A stretch of 64,000 nucleotides of DNA from Rhodoferax sp. (GTDB lineage: Bacteria > Pseudomonadota > Gammaproteobacteria > Burkholderiales > Burkholderiaceae_C). Location: assembly GCA_019449595.1 (NCBI GenBank), contig JAGRPL010000004.1:1-64000 (forward strand). The letters run 5' to 3'. The notes beneath the pieces were generated by a model. The model did not search any database, was not told the origin of the DNA, and was given only the letters and a program-made list of their open reading frames with translations. Positions 19,078 to 26,699 of this stretch are shown in pieces (positions within the stretch are counted from its first letter, which is position 1; every line of letters begins with the position of its first letter). The translations under genes and the position numbers were made by a program.

Positions 19078-20573
19078 GGTGTGTCTCCCGGGGGCTGCTG
19101 CGGCTCCAGCGGCAAGGTGAGCGTGAAGCAGTTGCCGCCGCCTGCGCGCCGGCGCAGCAGCAAACTGCCGCCGTGGGCGGTGGCAATGGTCCGGCACAGG
19201 GCCAGCCCCAGACCCGCCCCGCGCTGGCCGGACTGGTCGCTGCGGGAGTAGGGCTCGAAAATGGCCTGGTACTTGTCTGGCGCAATTTCCGTTCCCCGGT
19301 CCTTGACGGCCACCCGCATGGTGCCGTCGCCGGTGCTGACGGCCAGGTCAATGGCCCCGTCGCTGTACTTCAGTGCGTTGTCCAGCAGGTTGCCGATCAG
19401 TTGCGCCACCAGCACCGGGTCCACCCGGATCAAGGGTAGCCCGGTGGCGATGCGGGACTGGATGCGCCGGGCGGGATCGCGCTGGCGCACCCGTGCCAGC
19501 ACGGCGCCCACGATTTCTTCCATGGACTCCCAGTCCCGTCGGAGCGGCTGTGCGGCGTTGGTGAGCTGCACCAGTTGCAGGGTGTTTTCGGTCACGGTCG
19601 ACAGGTGGCGCGCTTCGCTGACGATGCTGTCCAGCAGGCGCTCCTGCTCCTGCACGCTGAGCTTGTCGCGCTGCGTCTGCAGGGAGGTGGCGGCGCCCAC
19701 CACGGCCGCCAGCGGCGTGCGCAGGTCGTGCGAAATGGCGGCCAGGTACGTGCTTTGCACCTGCTGGCGGTGGGACTCGTCCTGCGCGGTCTGCACCGAC
19801 GCCGCCAGGCGCAGGCGCCACAAGGCCTGCGCCAGCAGGGCGCACAGGGCCTGGGCATGTTCCCGCCCGTCGGTATCACTCGCCAGCACGTTCTGTATGC
19901 ACGCCGCACCGTGCATCTGCCCCTGGTCGCCCAGGGGCACATACCAGGCGCCCAGTCCTGGCCAGCGTCCGGTCCCGGGGCCCAGCACGGCGGCTTCGCG
20001 CATGGCGCACGCCAGCCCATCGCCCACGGTGGCGGGCGTGTCCGTGGCCAGATCCAGCGTGCCGTCCGCTTGCTGCAAGGCCAGGATGCACGGCCCGTCG
20101 AAGGCGGCATTCAATGCGCGCTGGCCCAGAGTCTGCACTTCCTGCGGGGTGCCAATACCCGACAGGTCGGCCGCCAGGGTCTGTAGTTGCCGCGCCCGCT
20201 GCTCGTTGCGGTGCGCGTTGTCGGTCTCGCGCCGCAGGGCGGCAGCCAGGCGGCTGATCACCAGGGCGACCAGCAGCATGGTGAACAGGGCGATCAGGTT
20301 CTCCTGGTTGTCGACGGCAAAAGTCCAGCGGGGCGGAACAAAAAAGAAGTTGAATGCCGTGACGGCCGCCACCGCGCACACCACGGAGGGCAGCCAGTGC
20401 AGGGTGTAGGACGCAATGACCACCGCCAGCACATACAGCATGGCCTGGCTGGTGAGCGACACGTGGTGGTCCAGCAGGAACCCGCCTGCCGTGGCCGCGG
20501 TCAGCAGCGCCGCCACGGCCATCCAGCTGCGGCGGGAAGGCAGGGCGTCCTCGGGGTCGGGTGCGGCGTGCAT
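19074..20573 (-). CDS. kdpD: Short KdpD-like sensor histidine kinase lacking the N-terminal KdpD and Usp domains
   Basis: A 499-residue kinase. It starts directly with the DUF4118 four-helix membrane module (about 16-108, including AVTAFNFFFVPPRWTF), then a GAF-like region (about 130-255), the dimerisation helix with H282 in ISHDLRTPLAA, and a HATPase domain (NLLDNALKYS, GAGLGLALCRTI). Full KdpD proteins are about 900 residues because they begin with the KdpD cytoplasmic domain and a Usp domain, both absent here. The short form is seen in other bacteria. It overlaps kdpE by four bases. Confidence 0.88.
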   Translation of the reverse strand: MHAAPDPEDALPSRRSWMAVAALLTAATAGGFLLDHHVSLTSQAMLYVLAVVIASYTLHWLPSVVCAVAAVTAFNFFFVPPRWTFAVDNQENLIALFTMLLVALVISRLAAALRRETDNAHRNEQRARQLQTLAADLSGIGTPQEVQTLGQRALNAAFDGPCILALQQADGTLDLATDTPATVGDGLACAMREAAVLGPGTGRWPGLGAWYVPLGDQGQMHGAACIQNVLASDTDGREHAQALCALLAQALWRLRLAASVQTAQDESHRQQVQSTYLAAISHDLRTPLAAVVGAATSLQTQRDKLSVQEQERLLDSIVSEARHLSTVTENTLQLVQLTNAAQPLRRDWESMEEIVGAVLARVRQRDPARRIQSRIATGLPLIRVDPVLVAQLIGNLLDNALKYSDGAIDLAVSTGDGTMRVAVKDRGTEIAPDKYQAIFEPYSRSDQSGQRGAGLGLALCRTIATAHGGSLLLRRRAGGGNCFTLTLPLEPQQPPGDTP

Positions 20574-20643
20574 GGTGACCCCAGCGTACCACCGGCGGTA
20601 TCAGGATGGTGTTAGGAACGCCGCCAGTCCGGCAAGCTGTTTA

Positions 20644-20663
20644 TACTGTCTATTTATACAGTA
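20644..20663 (+). promoter_or_regulatory. LexA box upstream of imuA
   Basis: TACTGT-N8-ACAGTA is a perfect inverted repeat with the CTGT/ACAG core recognised by proteobacterial LexA. It lies 18 bases before the imuA ATG. The same hexamers occur before dnaE2 at 40873-40892. Confidence 0.9.
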
Positions 20664-20681
20664 TTCTGGTGTTTCCTTGCC

Positions 20682-21458
20682 ATGCCTGCGCCTTCGCGTT
20701 CCCCCTCTCTGGCCAGCGTCCATGCGGACGTCTGGCATGCCAATGCGCTGGCCCATGCGCCGGGGCGGGTGCTGGCCACGGGCCACGCCGCGCTGGACGC
20801 CCAGCTGCCCGGCGGCGGTTGGCCGCTGGGGGCGCTGACGGAAATCCTGCAGCCGCCCGGCGTGCACGGCGAGTGGCGCCTGCTGATGCCCGCCCTGGCC
20901 CGCTGCGGCACGGAGACGGTGGTGCTGGTGGGCGCACCGCAGGTGCCGTTTGTGCCGGCGCTGGCGGCTCAGGGCTTGCCGCCGAACCGGTTGTTGTGGG
21001 TGGCCGCGTCTGCGGCGCCGCAGCGCCTGTGGGCGGCCGAGCAGGCCCTGCGCTGCGCCGGGGTGGATGCCGTGCTGGCCTGGCTGGTGCAGGTGCGCCC
21101 CGACCAGCTGCGCCGCCTGCAAATGGCGGCGGCCGAATACGCCAAGCTGCTGTTTGTGCTGCGCCCGCAGCAGGCGCAGGACGCGTCGTCGCCCGCCGTC
21201 TTGCGCCTGCTGCTGGGGGCCGGGAGCCCCGCCAGCGCCGGGCCGGACGCAGCCGCGCCCGATGCCCTGGCGGTGCACGTGCTCAAGCGGCGCGGGCCAC
21301 CGTTGGCGCAGCCTTTGCAGCTGGCCGCACGCCCGGCGCGGCTGGCGCGCGTGCTGGCGGCCAGCACCCGGGCCGGGCCGGACCGGGTCGACGGCGCGAC
21401 CGTGCCGCTTGCCGCGGAGTACAGCCATGCACTGGCTCGCACTGCAGCCCACGCCTGA
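20682..21458 (+). CDS. imuA: ImuA, translesion-synthesis accessory protein
   Basis: A 258-residue RecA/SulA-like protein that works with ImuB and DnaE2 in SOS mutagenesis. It has LPGGGWPLGALTEIL near residue 43, typical of ImuA, followed by a RecA-like core with AALAAQGLPPNRLLWV and a Pro/Ala-rich tail. A LexA box lies immediately upstream, so it is SOS-induced. It overlaps imuB by 32 bases, implying coupled translation. dnaE2 is not next in line but about 18 kb away at 40898. Confidence 0.92.
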   Translation: MPAPSRSPSLASVHADVWHANALAHAPGRVLATGHAALDAQLPGGGWPLGALTEILQPPGVHGEWRLLMPALARCGTETVVLVGAPQVPFVPALAAQGLPPNRLLWVAASAAPQRLWAAEQALRCAGVDAVLAWLVQVRPDQLRRLQMAAAEYAKLLFVLRPQQAQDASSPAVLRLLLGAGSPASAGPDAAAPDALAVHVLKRRGPPLAQPLQLAARPARLARVLAASTRAGPDRVDGATVPLAAEYSHALARTAAHA

Positions 21459-22788
21459 GGCCCCCCAGGCCCCGCTGGCCGACGCGCCCACCGCCTGGGC
21501 GTGGTGGGCCTTGCAGTTCACGCCGCAGGTGGCGTGCGTGGAAGACGCGCTGGTGCTGGAGGTGTCGGCCAGCGCGCGCCTGTTTGGCGGTCACACCGCC
21601 TTGCTGGCGCAGCTATTTGCCGAAAATGGGCCGCTGGTCGGCGTGGAATATGCGCAAGGCGCTACATCTTTGGTAGCAATGGGGCGCCTGCGCTGCGCCA
21701 GCCGGGGCCTGGCGGACGGTGCCTTGCCACCTGACGCCTTGCCCCTGCACACCCTGGGCGCCGCCCGGGCGCACCTGCCCACGCTGGCGCGTCTGGGGGT
21801 GCGCACCTGGGGCCAGTTGCGGGCGCTGCCGCGGGGCGGGCTGGCGCGACGCTTTGGGGCGCCGCTGGTGGATGCACTGGACCGTGCGTATGGCGAGCGA
21901 CCCGAGACCTATGCCTGGCTGACCCTGCCGCAGGTGTTTGATGCCCCGCTGGAGCTGGCGGCCAGCGTGGAGTCGGCCCCGGCGTTGCTGTTCGGTGCCA
22001 GCCGCCTGCTGGCGCAGCTGCGGGTGTGGCTGCAGGCGCGCCAGCGGGGGGTGCTGGCGCTGGAGCTGCTGTGGGAGTTGGATGCCCGGCGCGCCAACGC
22101 CCAGCACGTGGACGCCCACCACAGTGGGGGCGCGCAGGGCCGCCTGCTGCTGCGCACCGCCGAGCCCACGCAGGACATGGGGCACCTGCAGCGCCTGCTG
22201 GCCGAGCAGCTGGCGCGCGTCACGCTGCCGGCGCCGGTGCTGTACCTGCGCCTGCGCTCCCTGCAGACGCAGGCCCTGGCGGGCGAGAGTGCCAGCCTCC
22301 TGCCCGACGCCGTGCGCCAGGGCGACAGTCTGCACCAGCTGCTGGAGCGCCTGAGCGCCCGCCTGGGCCCGCAGCAGGTGCGCTGCGCCACGGCGCAGGC
22401 CGACCACCGACCCGAGCGCATGCAACGCTGGCAGGCTGCCGCCGATGCTGCGGATTCAGGTTTTGCTATCAAATCAGGAGCTGTCTGCGCAAGAGATACG
22501 GGCACTTCCGGCACAAATGATGCCAAAAATGCGGTGCTCTATCCCACCTGGCTGCTGCCGGTGCCCCAGCGGCTGGCGGTGCAACAGGGCAGCCCCCAGT
22601 ACCAGGGACCCTTGACCCTGCTGGCGGGCCCGCAGCGGCTGGAGGCCGGTTGGCTGGAGGGCGCCGCCCACTGCGCCCTGCGCGACTACTTCGTGGCGCG
22701 CAGCCCGGCGGCCGGGCTGGTGTGGGTGTACCGCGAACGGCTGGCCGGGCAGGGCGACGGCTGGTATCTGCACGGGCTCTTTGCCTGA
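21427..22788 (+). CDS. imuB: ImuB, inactive Y-family polymerase homologue
   Basis: A 453-residue DinB/UmuC-related protein that bridges the beta clamp, ImuA and DnaE2. It begins [10 protein letters not shown] inside the end of imuA, and includes SASARLFGG (palm remnant), a helix-hairpin-helix around [26 protein letters not shown], and a little-finger-like region. Two copies of the dispersed repeat sit inside it: antisense at residues about 66-85 and sense at about 346-366. The sense copy lies between the polymerase-like body and the C-terminal domain and keeps the frame open. Confidence 0.9.
   Translation: MHWLALQPTPEAPQAPLADAPTAWAWWALQFTPQVACVEDALVLEVSASARLFGGHTALLAQLFAENGPLVGVEYAQGATSLVAMGRLRCASRGLADGALPPDALPLHTLGAARAHLPTLARLGVRTWGQLRALPRGGLARRFGAPLVDALDRAYGERPETYAWLTLPQVFDAPLELAASVESAPALLFGASRLLAQLRVWLQARQRGVLALELLWELDARRANAQHVDAHHSGGAQGRLLLRTAEPTQDMGHLQRLLAEQLARVTLPAPVLYLRLRSLQTQALAGESASLLPDAVRQGDSLHQLLERLSARLGPQQVRCATAQADHRPERMQRWQAAADAADSGFAIKSGAVCARDTGTSGTNDAKNAVLYPTWLLPVPQRLAVQQGSPQYQGPLTLLAGPQRLEAGWLEGAAHCALRDYFVARSPAAGLVWVYRERLAGQGDGWYLHGLFA
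21622..21681 (-). repeat. Dispersed short repeat, copy 2 (inside imuB, antisense)
   Basis: On the minus strand it reads TTGCTACCAAAGATGTAGCG then CCTTGCGCATATTCCACG, the best match to the family beginning, core and tail. The plus-strand reading is open and contributes the residues [10 protein letters not shown] of ImuB. Confidence 0.7.
22462..22525 (+). repeat. Dispersed short repeat, copy 3 (inside imuB, sense)
   Basis: It reads TTGCTATCAAATCAGGAGCT then GTCTGCGCAAGAGATACGGG and is translated in frame as [14 protein letters not shown]. The core GGAGCT replaces TAGCT, avoiding a stop in other frames. Confidence 0.75.
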
Positions 22789-22829
22789 GCCGGCGCGTGC
22801 CGACGCCTGGGCAATGCCAGAATACGGCC

Positions 22830-23087
22830 ATGTCGAATCCTTCTGCTCCCGAACCCGCGGCCCAGCCCCGCAACCCCTTGCACGGCCTGACGCTGGAGGT
22901 CATCGTCACGGCGCTGGTGGCGTACTACGGCTGGGCCGGGCTGGGCGAGCGCATCCCGGTGCGCTGCTTCACGCAGGACCCCAGCATCGGCTCGAGCCTG
23001 AAGTTCCTGCGTAAGACCCCCTGGGCCCGCGAGAAGGTGGAGGGGCTCTACCTTTTCATGCTGCGCGAGGCGCGCCGCAAGGGCTGA
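22830..23087 (+). CDS. VF530 family DNA-binding protein (DUF2132)
   Basis: An 85-residue protein with the family core [40 protein letters not shown] and [13 protein letters not shown]530 proteins are small basic helical proteins thought to bind DNA. The ATG has no Shine-Dalgarno; AGAATAC lies 5-11 bases upstream, as at several other genes here. An open frame extends upstream into imuB but the homology begins at this ATG. Confidence 0.9.
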   Translation: MSNPSAPEPAAQPRNPLHGLTLEVIVTALVAYYGWAGLGERIPVRCFTQDPSIGSSLKFLRKTPWAREKVEGLYLFMLREARRKG

Positions 23088-23124
23088 GCCCGGCAACCCC
23101 GGCGAATTCGTGTCCAATAGCGGC

Positions 23125-23343
23125 ATGGAATCACCCAACACCACCGACCAGCGCCTGACCGACCTGGAGATCAAGGCCAGCTTCACCGAAGACTTGCTGG
23201 ATTCGCTCAACCAGGTCATCGTGCGCCAGCAGCAGGAACTCGACCTGCTCATGCGCGAGGTCCGCCAGCTGCGCCAGTACCTGCCCGACAGCGGCGCCGC
23301 CGCACCTAGCCGTGCCAGCGACGAACTGCCCCCGCATTACTGA
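23125..23343 (+). CDS. slyX: SlyX family protein
   Basis: A 72-residue coiled-coil protein: RLTDLEIKASFTEDLLDSLN, then VIVRQQQELDLLMREVRQLR, and the family end with LPPHY. SlyX is widespread in proteobacteria and its function is unknown. ATG 23125 is preceded by CCAATAGC rather than a ribosome-binding site. Confidence 0.92.
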   Translation: MESPNTTDQRLTDLEIKASFTEDLLDSLNQVIVRQQQELDLLMREVRQLRQYLPDSGAAAPSRASDELPPHY

Positions 23344-23370
23344 ACCCCGTGAACTGCAAAGATACCTGCC

Positions 23371-23976
23371 ATGGATGTTGATCCCTTGGAATCCGTCGAA
23401 TCGTTTGACGCCAAAGACAACAGCGCCGAGCCGTCCAAGAAGCTCAACCGCTGGGTAGCCATCACGGTGGCGCTGCTGGCCACTTTCATGGGCATCTGCA
23501 AGGTCAAGGACGACAACATCGTCCAGACCATGCAGCAGGCCCAGGCCAGCAAGCTGGACCACTGGAACTTCTACCAGGCCCGCAACATCCGCGAAGAAGT
23601 GGCCAAGGGCACACTGCTGCAGTTGCGGCTGGCGGCGCCGTCCCAAGCCGGCGCGCAGCGGGCCAGCTACGACAAGGCCATCGCGCAGTACGAACAGCTG
23701 GTGGCCGAGCAGATCACGAAGAAGGAAGAGCAGAAGGCCCTGGCCGAGCAGGACCAGCGCGACTACGACGCCGCCAACTTCCGCGACGACCAGTTCGACC
23801 TGTCGGACGCGCTGCTGGCCATTGCCATCTCGCTATTGGCCGTCACGGCGCTGACCCAGTTCTGGTGGCTGTACGGGCTGGCTTTGGTGCCCACGGGCTT
23901 TGGCCTGCTGATGGGGCTGTCGGGCCTGGCCGGCTGGGGCATCCACCCCGACGCGCTCATCCGCCTGCTGTCGTGA
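23371..23976 (+). CDS. DUF4337 membrane protein
   Basis: A 201-residue protein of the DUF4337 type: one N-terminal transmembrane helix (about 28-46) with the motif GICKVKDDNIVQTMQQAQA, a central coiled coil rich in Gln/Glu (about 50-135), and a C-terminal pair of helices (about 145-193). DUF4337 proteins are of unknown function. It starts 27 bases after slyX on the same strand. Confidence 0.85.
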   Translation: MDVDPLESVESFDAKDNSAEPSKKLNRWVAITVALLATFMGICKVKDDNIVQTMQQAQASKLDHWNFYQARNIREEVAKGTLLQLRLAAPSQAGAQRASYDKAIAQYEQLVAEQITKKEEQKALAEQDQRDYDAANFRDDQFDLSDALLAIAISLLAVTALTQFWWLYGLALVPTGFGLLMGLSGLAGWGIHPDALIRLLS

Positions 23977-23977
23977 C

Positions 23978-24712
23978 TTAACGCGCGGGCGGGGCGGCAG
24001 GCTGCAGGTCCACCTGGTCCAGCCGCACAAACACAAAACCCCGGCGCAGCAACTGCAGCAGGCCGGTGGACAGGCCCTCGGCCGAGTCCGAGGCCGGCTT
24101 GTTCATGTGGGCAATGATCACGTCGCCCGCCTTCACGTGCTGCAACCGTTCTTCGATGGCCACCTTCTTCAGCGTGGCGCCGGAATCGGCGTTGACGGAA
24201 AAGCCGGCAATCCTGTAGCCCAGCTTGCGGATTTCATCCATGGCCTGCGGGTCGTACTCGGCCGTGGCGCCGCGGTACCAGCGGGGTGCCACGCCGGTCA
24301 CGGCCTCCACCGCGCGGGCGCCCTCGGTCACCTCGCGCCGCAGGTGGATGATGTCGGGCTCGCCCGCAATGCCGTACACCTTGCGGCCCGCGCCGATGAC
24401 GGCCGGGATGTGGTTCTCGCCGTGGTCTTCCACATCCAGCAGGTCCAGGTTTGCCTTGATGACGGAAACGCCATACGGATTTTTGTCCAGCCATTTCTTG
24501 GTGGCAAAAATGGTGGCCGGTATGCGGTTGCGCACCAGGAACTGGATCAGGTCGTCATCGTATTGGCCCGAGCACGCGTCCAGCGTCAGCGCCACGCGCG
24601 ACGCGTGGGTGGCCTGTGGCACCAACTGGTCATGCAGCTCGATGGGGCGTGGCTGGGCGACGGCCAGGGCCTGTGCCAGCAGCAGCGCGGCAAAGACAAG
24701 AACAGGTTTCAT
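23978..24712 (-). CDS. Exported polysaccharide deacetylase (NodB homology)
   Basis: A 244-residue protein with a signal peptide (MKPVLVFAALLLAQALAVAQ) and a NodB-type carbohydrate esterase domain. The catalytic-base motif is ALTLDACSGQYDDD with D45, a variant of the usual TFDDGP; later motifs are RWYRGATAEYD and a final HMNKPASDSAEGL. It probably removes acetyl groups from an envelope or extracellular polysaccharide. It is the last ordinary chromosomal gene on the left side of the mobile island, and it converges on the DUF4337 gene. Confidence 0.88.
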   Translation of the reverse strand: MKPVLVFAALLLAQALAVAQPRPIELHDQLVPQATHASRVALTLDACSGQYDDDLIQFLVRNRIPATIFATKKWLDKNPYGVSVIKANLDLLDVEDHGENHIPAVIGAGRKVYGIAGEPDIIHLRREVTEGARAVEAVTGVAPRWYRGATAEYDPQAMDEIRKLGYRIAGFSVNADSGATLKKVAIEERLQHVKAGDVIIAHMNKPASDSAEGLSTGLLQLLRRGFVFVRLDQVDLQPAAPPAR

Positions 24713-24808
24713 GCGGTTAGTGTGGAGCAAAAATAAACCCCGCCCAGGAGGCTTATTCCCCCCAACAATCAATACATAGTTGGGTGGTTTAACAGCCAGA
24801 AACTTTCC

Positions 24809-24832
24809 AAACCCCTTTCGCAGGGGTTTTTT
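24809..24832 (+). terminator. Rho-independent terminator without an obvious gene
   Basis: A perfect 8-base stem (AAACCCCT / AGGGGTTT) with loop TTCGC is followed by a run of six T (24827-24832). It would end plus-strand transcription, but no plus-strand gene lies between 23976 and here. It may end a small RNA or a gene lost at the island junction. Confidence 0.6.
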
Positions 24833-24976
24833 CTTGCCCAGTTGTTTATGTAGCTATTCCATATAAATGCATCTTATGTAGAATGATTAAGAAGATGCAG
24901 CGCTGTCTTTGGCTGTTTCGAATAGCCGTCTTTCTTTGAAAGACGAGTAGCAGGTGGGGGTCCGGGGGAGGAGCAC

Positions 24977-25282
24977 ATGGGGCGACGATCTGTGGATAAC
25001 TTGACTCTGGAACGCTGGCGGGCGCTCGATGCTTTGTTGGTGCTGGAGAAACTGGGGTGTTATGCAAAAGCTGATAACACGTTCGAGCCTTTGAAAGCAC
25101 AAGGCACTCAGCGGTACCACGTCAACTGTGAAGGACGGGATTACGAATTGCTGCTGCGCGGCCCCAAGTTCTTTGATACCCGACTCCAACGTGGTGGTGG
25201 CGGTGCCGTGGACTTGGTCATGCATGTGCGCCACGTCGATTTCAAAGACGCGACTGATCTGTTGCTAACTCTGGCTATCTAG
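24977..25282 (+). CDS. Small island protein with a primase-zinc-finger-like end
   Basis: A 101-residue protein with a strong GGAGGAG just upstream of ATG 24977. Its C-terminal half (FFDTRLQRGGGGAVDLVMHV, then FKDATDLLL) follows the pattern of the CHC2-type domain at the start of bacterial primases and DUF3991 proteins, but the zinc-binding cysteines are missing apart from one. It ends eight bases before the first recombinase, so it belongs to the same transcript. Function unknown; a nucleic-acid-binding role is inferred. Confidence 0.65.
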   Translation: MGRRSVDNLTLERWRALDALLVLEKLGCYAKADNTFEPLKAQGTQRYHVNCEGRDYELLLRGPKFFDTRLQRGGGGAVDLVMHVRHVDFKDATDLLLTLAI

Positions 25283-25289
25283 ATCCACC

Positions 25290-26690
25290 ATGTTCGTGAC
25301 CGTCAAAGCCCGTGTCCATACCGATACCACCGGGGCCTACACCGAGTTGCCAGCACTGCTGACCCCGGCCGGAGTTCTGGAGCCCTTACTCGACTATTGC
25401 CTGTACCGCAGCCACGACCGCAGCCTGGCCTGGATGTCGAAAGTGGCTCGCTCGGTGCGGATGTTCCTCGAATACCTGCAATCCAACCCTGCCGAGCGAG
25501 ATACCTACCGTCTGTTTCAGAACTTCGCCCAGCGGCTCTACACCGGCACCTTCGACCGTGCTACCGGCTTGGACCCCAGTGGGCTGTGCTGGGCGCCGCG
25601 CTCGCCGCAGGATGCTTCGCACATCGTCACTCACCTGACCGACTTCTTCGACTGGCTTGGCGAGATGCGTCCCGAGGCGGCCAAGGTGAACCCGCGCTAT
25701 GCGGGCGGCGCCTTTGACCGCCAGACCGATGAGGCCGCCTACCAGTACCGGCGCAGCAAGGCCTTCCTTGGCCATACCTGGGCCGCGAACGCTTCCACAG
25801 CCGATACCGGGCACCGCATCAGGGGCCAGCGCCTGCCGAAAGTCGAGAAAGGCGAACCACCAGCCTTCCCGGAGGAGCGGTTCGAGGAACTGCTTGCCAA
25901 GGGATTCAGCGCTGCCGGACGCCAGGACTATCGCGGCATGCTCATCACCCTGCTGCTACACGGAGCAGGTTTCCGGGAGTCGGAGCCTTTCCACCTCTAC
26001 ATCTCCGACGTGTTTCCGGACCCAGCCAACTCGAGTCAGGCCAAGGTGCTCATTCATCACCCTAGCCATGGGGGCGCACCCGCCGACTGGCGTGATGAAA
26101 GAGGCAAGCTACGCAAGGGCACCCGAGCGGAATACCTTGCCCAGCAGTTTGGACTTGTACCCCGCACTGAGCTGATGGACAGACGTCATGCCGGCTGGAA
26201 AGGCGGCACGCATGACGCAGCCTACTACAAGCAGGCGTACTGGTTCTTGCCAGAATATGGCGAGTGGTTCCTGCAACTGTGGCACCGCTACCTGGAGCAG
26301 GTTGCGCGTATCGAGCGTGACCACCCGTTTGCCTTCATCAACCTGAGTCGAGAGCCATTGGGCGGGGTGTACACGCTTACCCAGTACAACAAGGCGCATG
26401 CAGCCGCCTGTGAACGTATCGGTCTCAAAGTCGGCAAGGCACTGGGCACGACACCCCACGGCCACCGCCACGCCTATGGTCGGCGACTGCGCAACGCAGG
26501 TGTCGATAAGCCGCTCATCCGTCGTTTCATGCATCACGCGTCAGAGGATAGCCAGCAGGTTTACACACAAGCGACCACCCGCGAAGCCATCGCAGCGCTT
26601 GAAGCTGCCGCGCAGCGACTGCGGGACCAGCACGCCAAAACGCCGTCCGCTGTGGGCCAGTCGCTGCCGGGTCTCGAACTCAACGACTAA
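25290..26690 (+). CDS. gmtY: Tyrosine recombinase, GmtY-like
   Basis: A 466-residue tyrosine recombinase. The N-terminal half (to about 200) is a SAM-like core-binding region. The catalytic half has R229 (GFRESEPFHLY), H390-x-x-R393 (TPHGHRHAYG), H416 (MHHASEDS) and the nucleophile Y425 (QQVYTQ), so it looks active. Position before a longer second recombinase and a third 220-residue protein is the arrangement called the gamma-mobile-trio, first defined in gammaproteobacteria. The gap to the next gene is nine bases. Assignment to GmtY is by order, length and family memory, not by a search. Confidence 0.8.
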   Translation: MFVTVKARVHTDTTGAYTELPALLTPAGVLEPLLDYCLYRSHDRSLAWMSKVARSVRMFLEYLQSNPAERDTYRLFQNFAQRLYTGTFDRATGLDPSGLCWAPRSPQDASHIVTHLTDFFDWLGEMRPEAAKVNPRYAGGAFDRQTDEAAYQYRRSKAFLGHTWAANASTADTGHRIRGQRLPKVEKGEPPAFPEERFEELLAKGFSAAGRQDYRGMLITLLLHGAGFRESEPFHLYISDVFPDPANSSQAKVLIHHPSHGGAPADWRDERGKLRKGTRAEYLAQQFGLVPRTELMDRRHAGWKGGTHDAAYYKQAYWFLPEYGEWFLQLWHRYLEQVARIERDHPFAFINLSREPLGGVYTLTQYNKAHAAACERIGLKVGKALGTTPHGHRHAYGRRLRNAGVDKPLIRRFMHHASEDSQQVYTQATTREAIAALEAAAQRLRDQHAKTPSAVGQSLPGLELND

Positions 26691-26699
26691 GGAATCCGT

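Noticed and set aside
24713-24976. tRNA gene as island integration target
   Set aside because: No cloverleaf or CCA-like 3' end could be recognised at either island edge.
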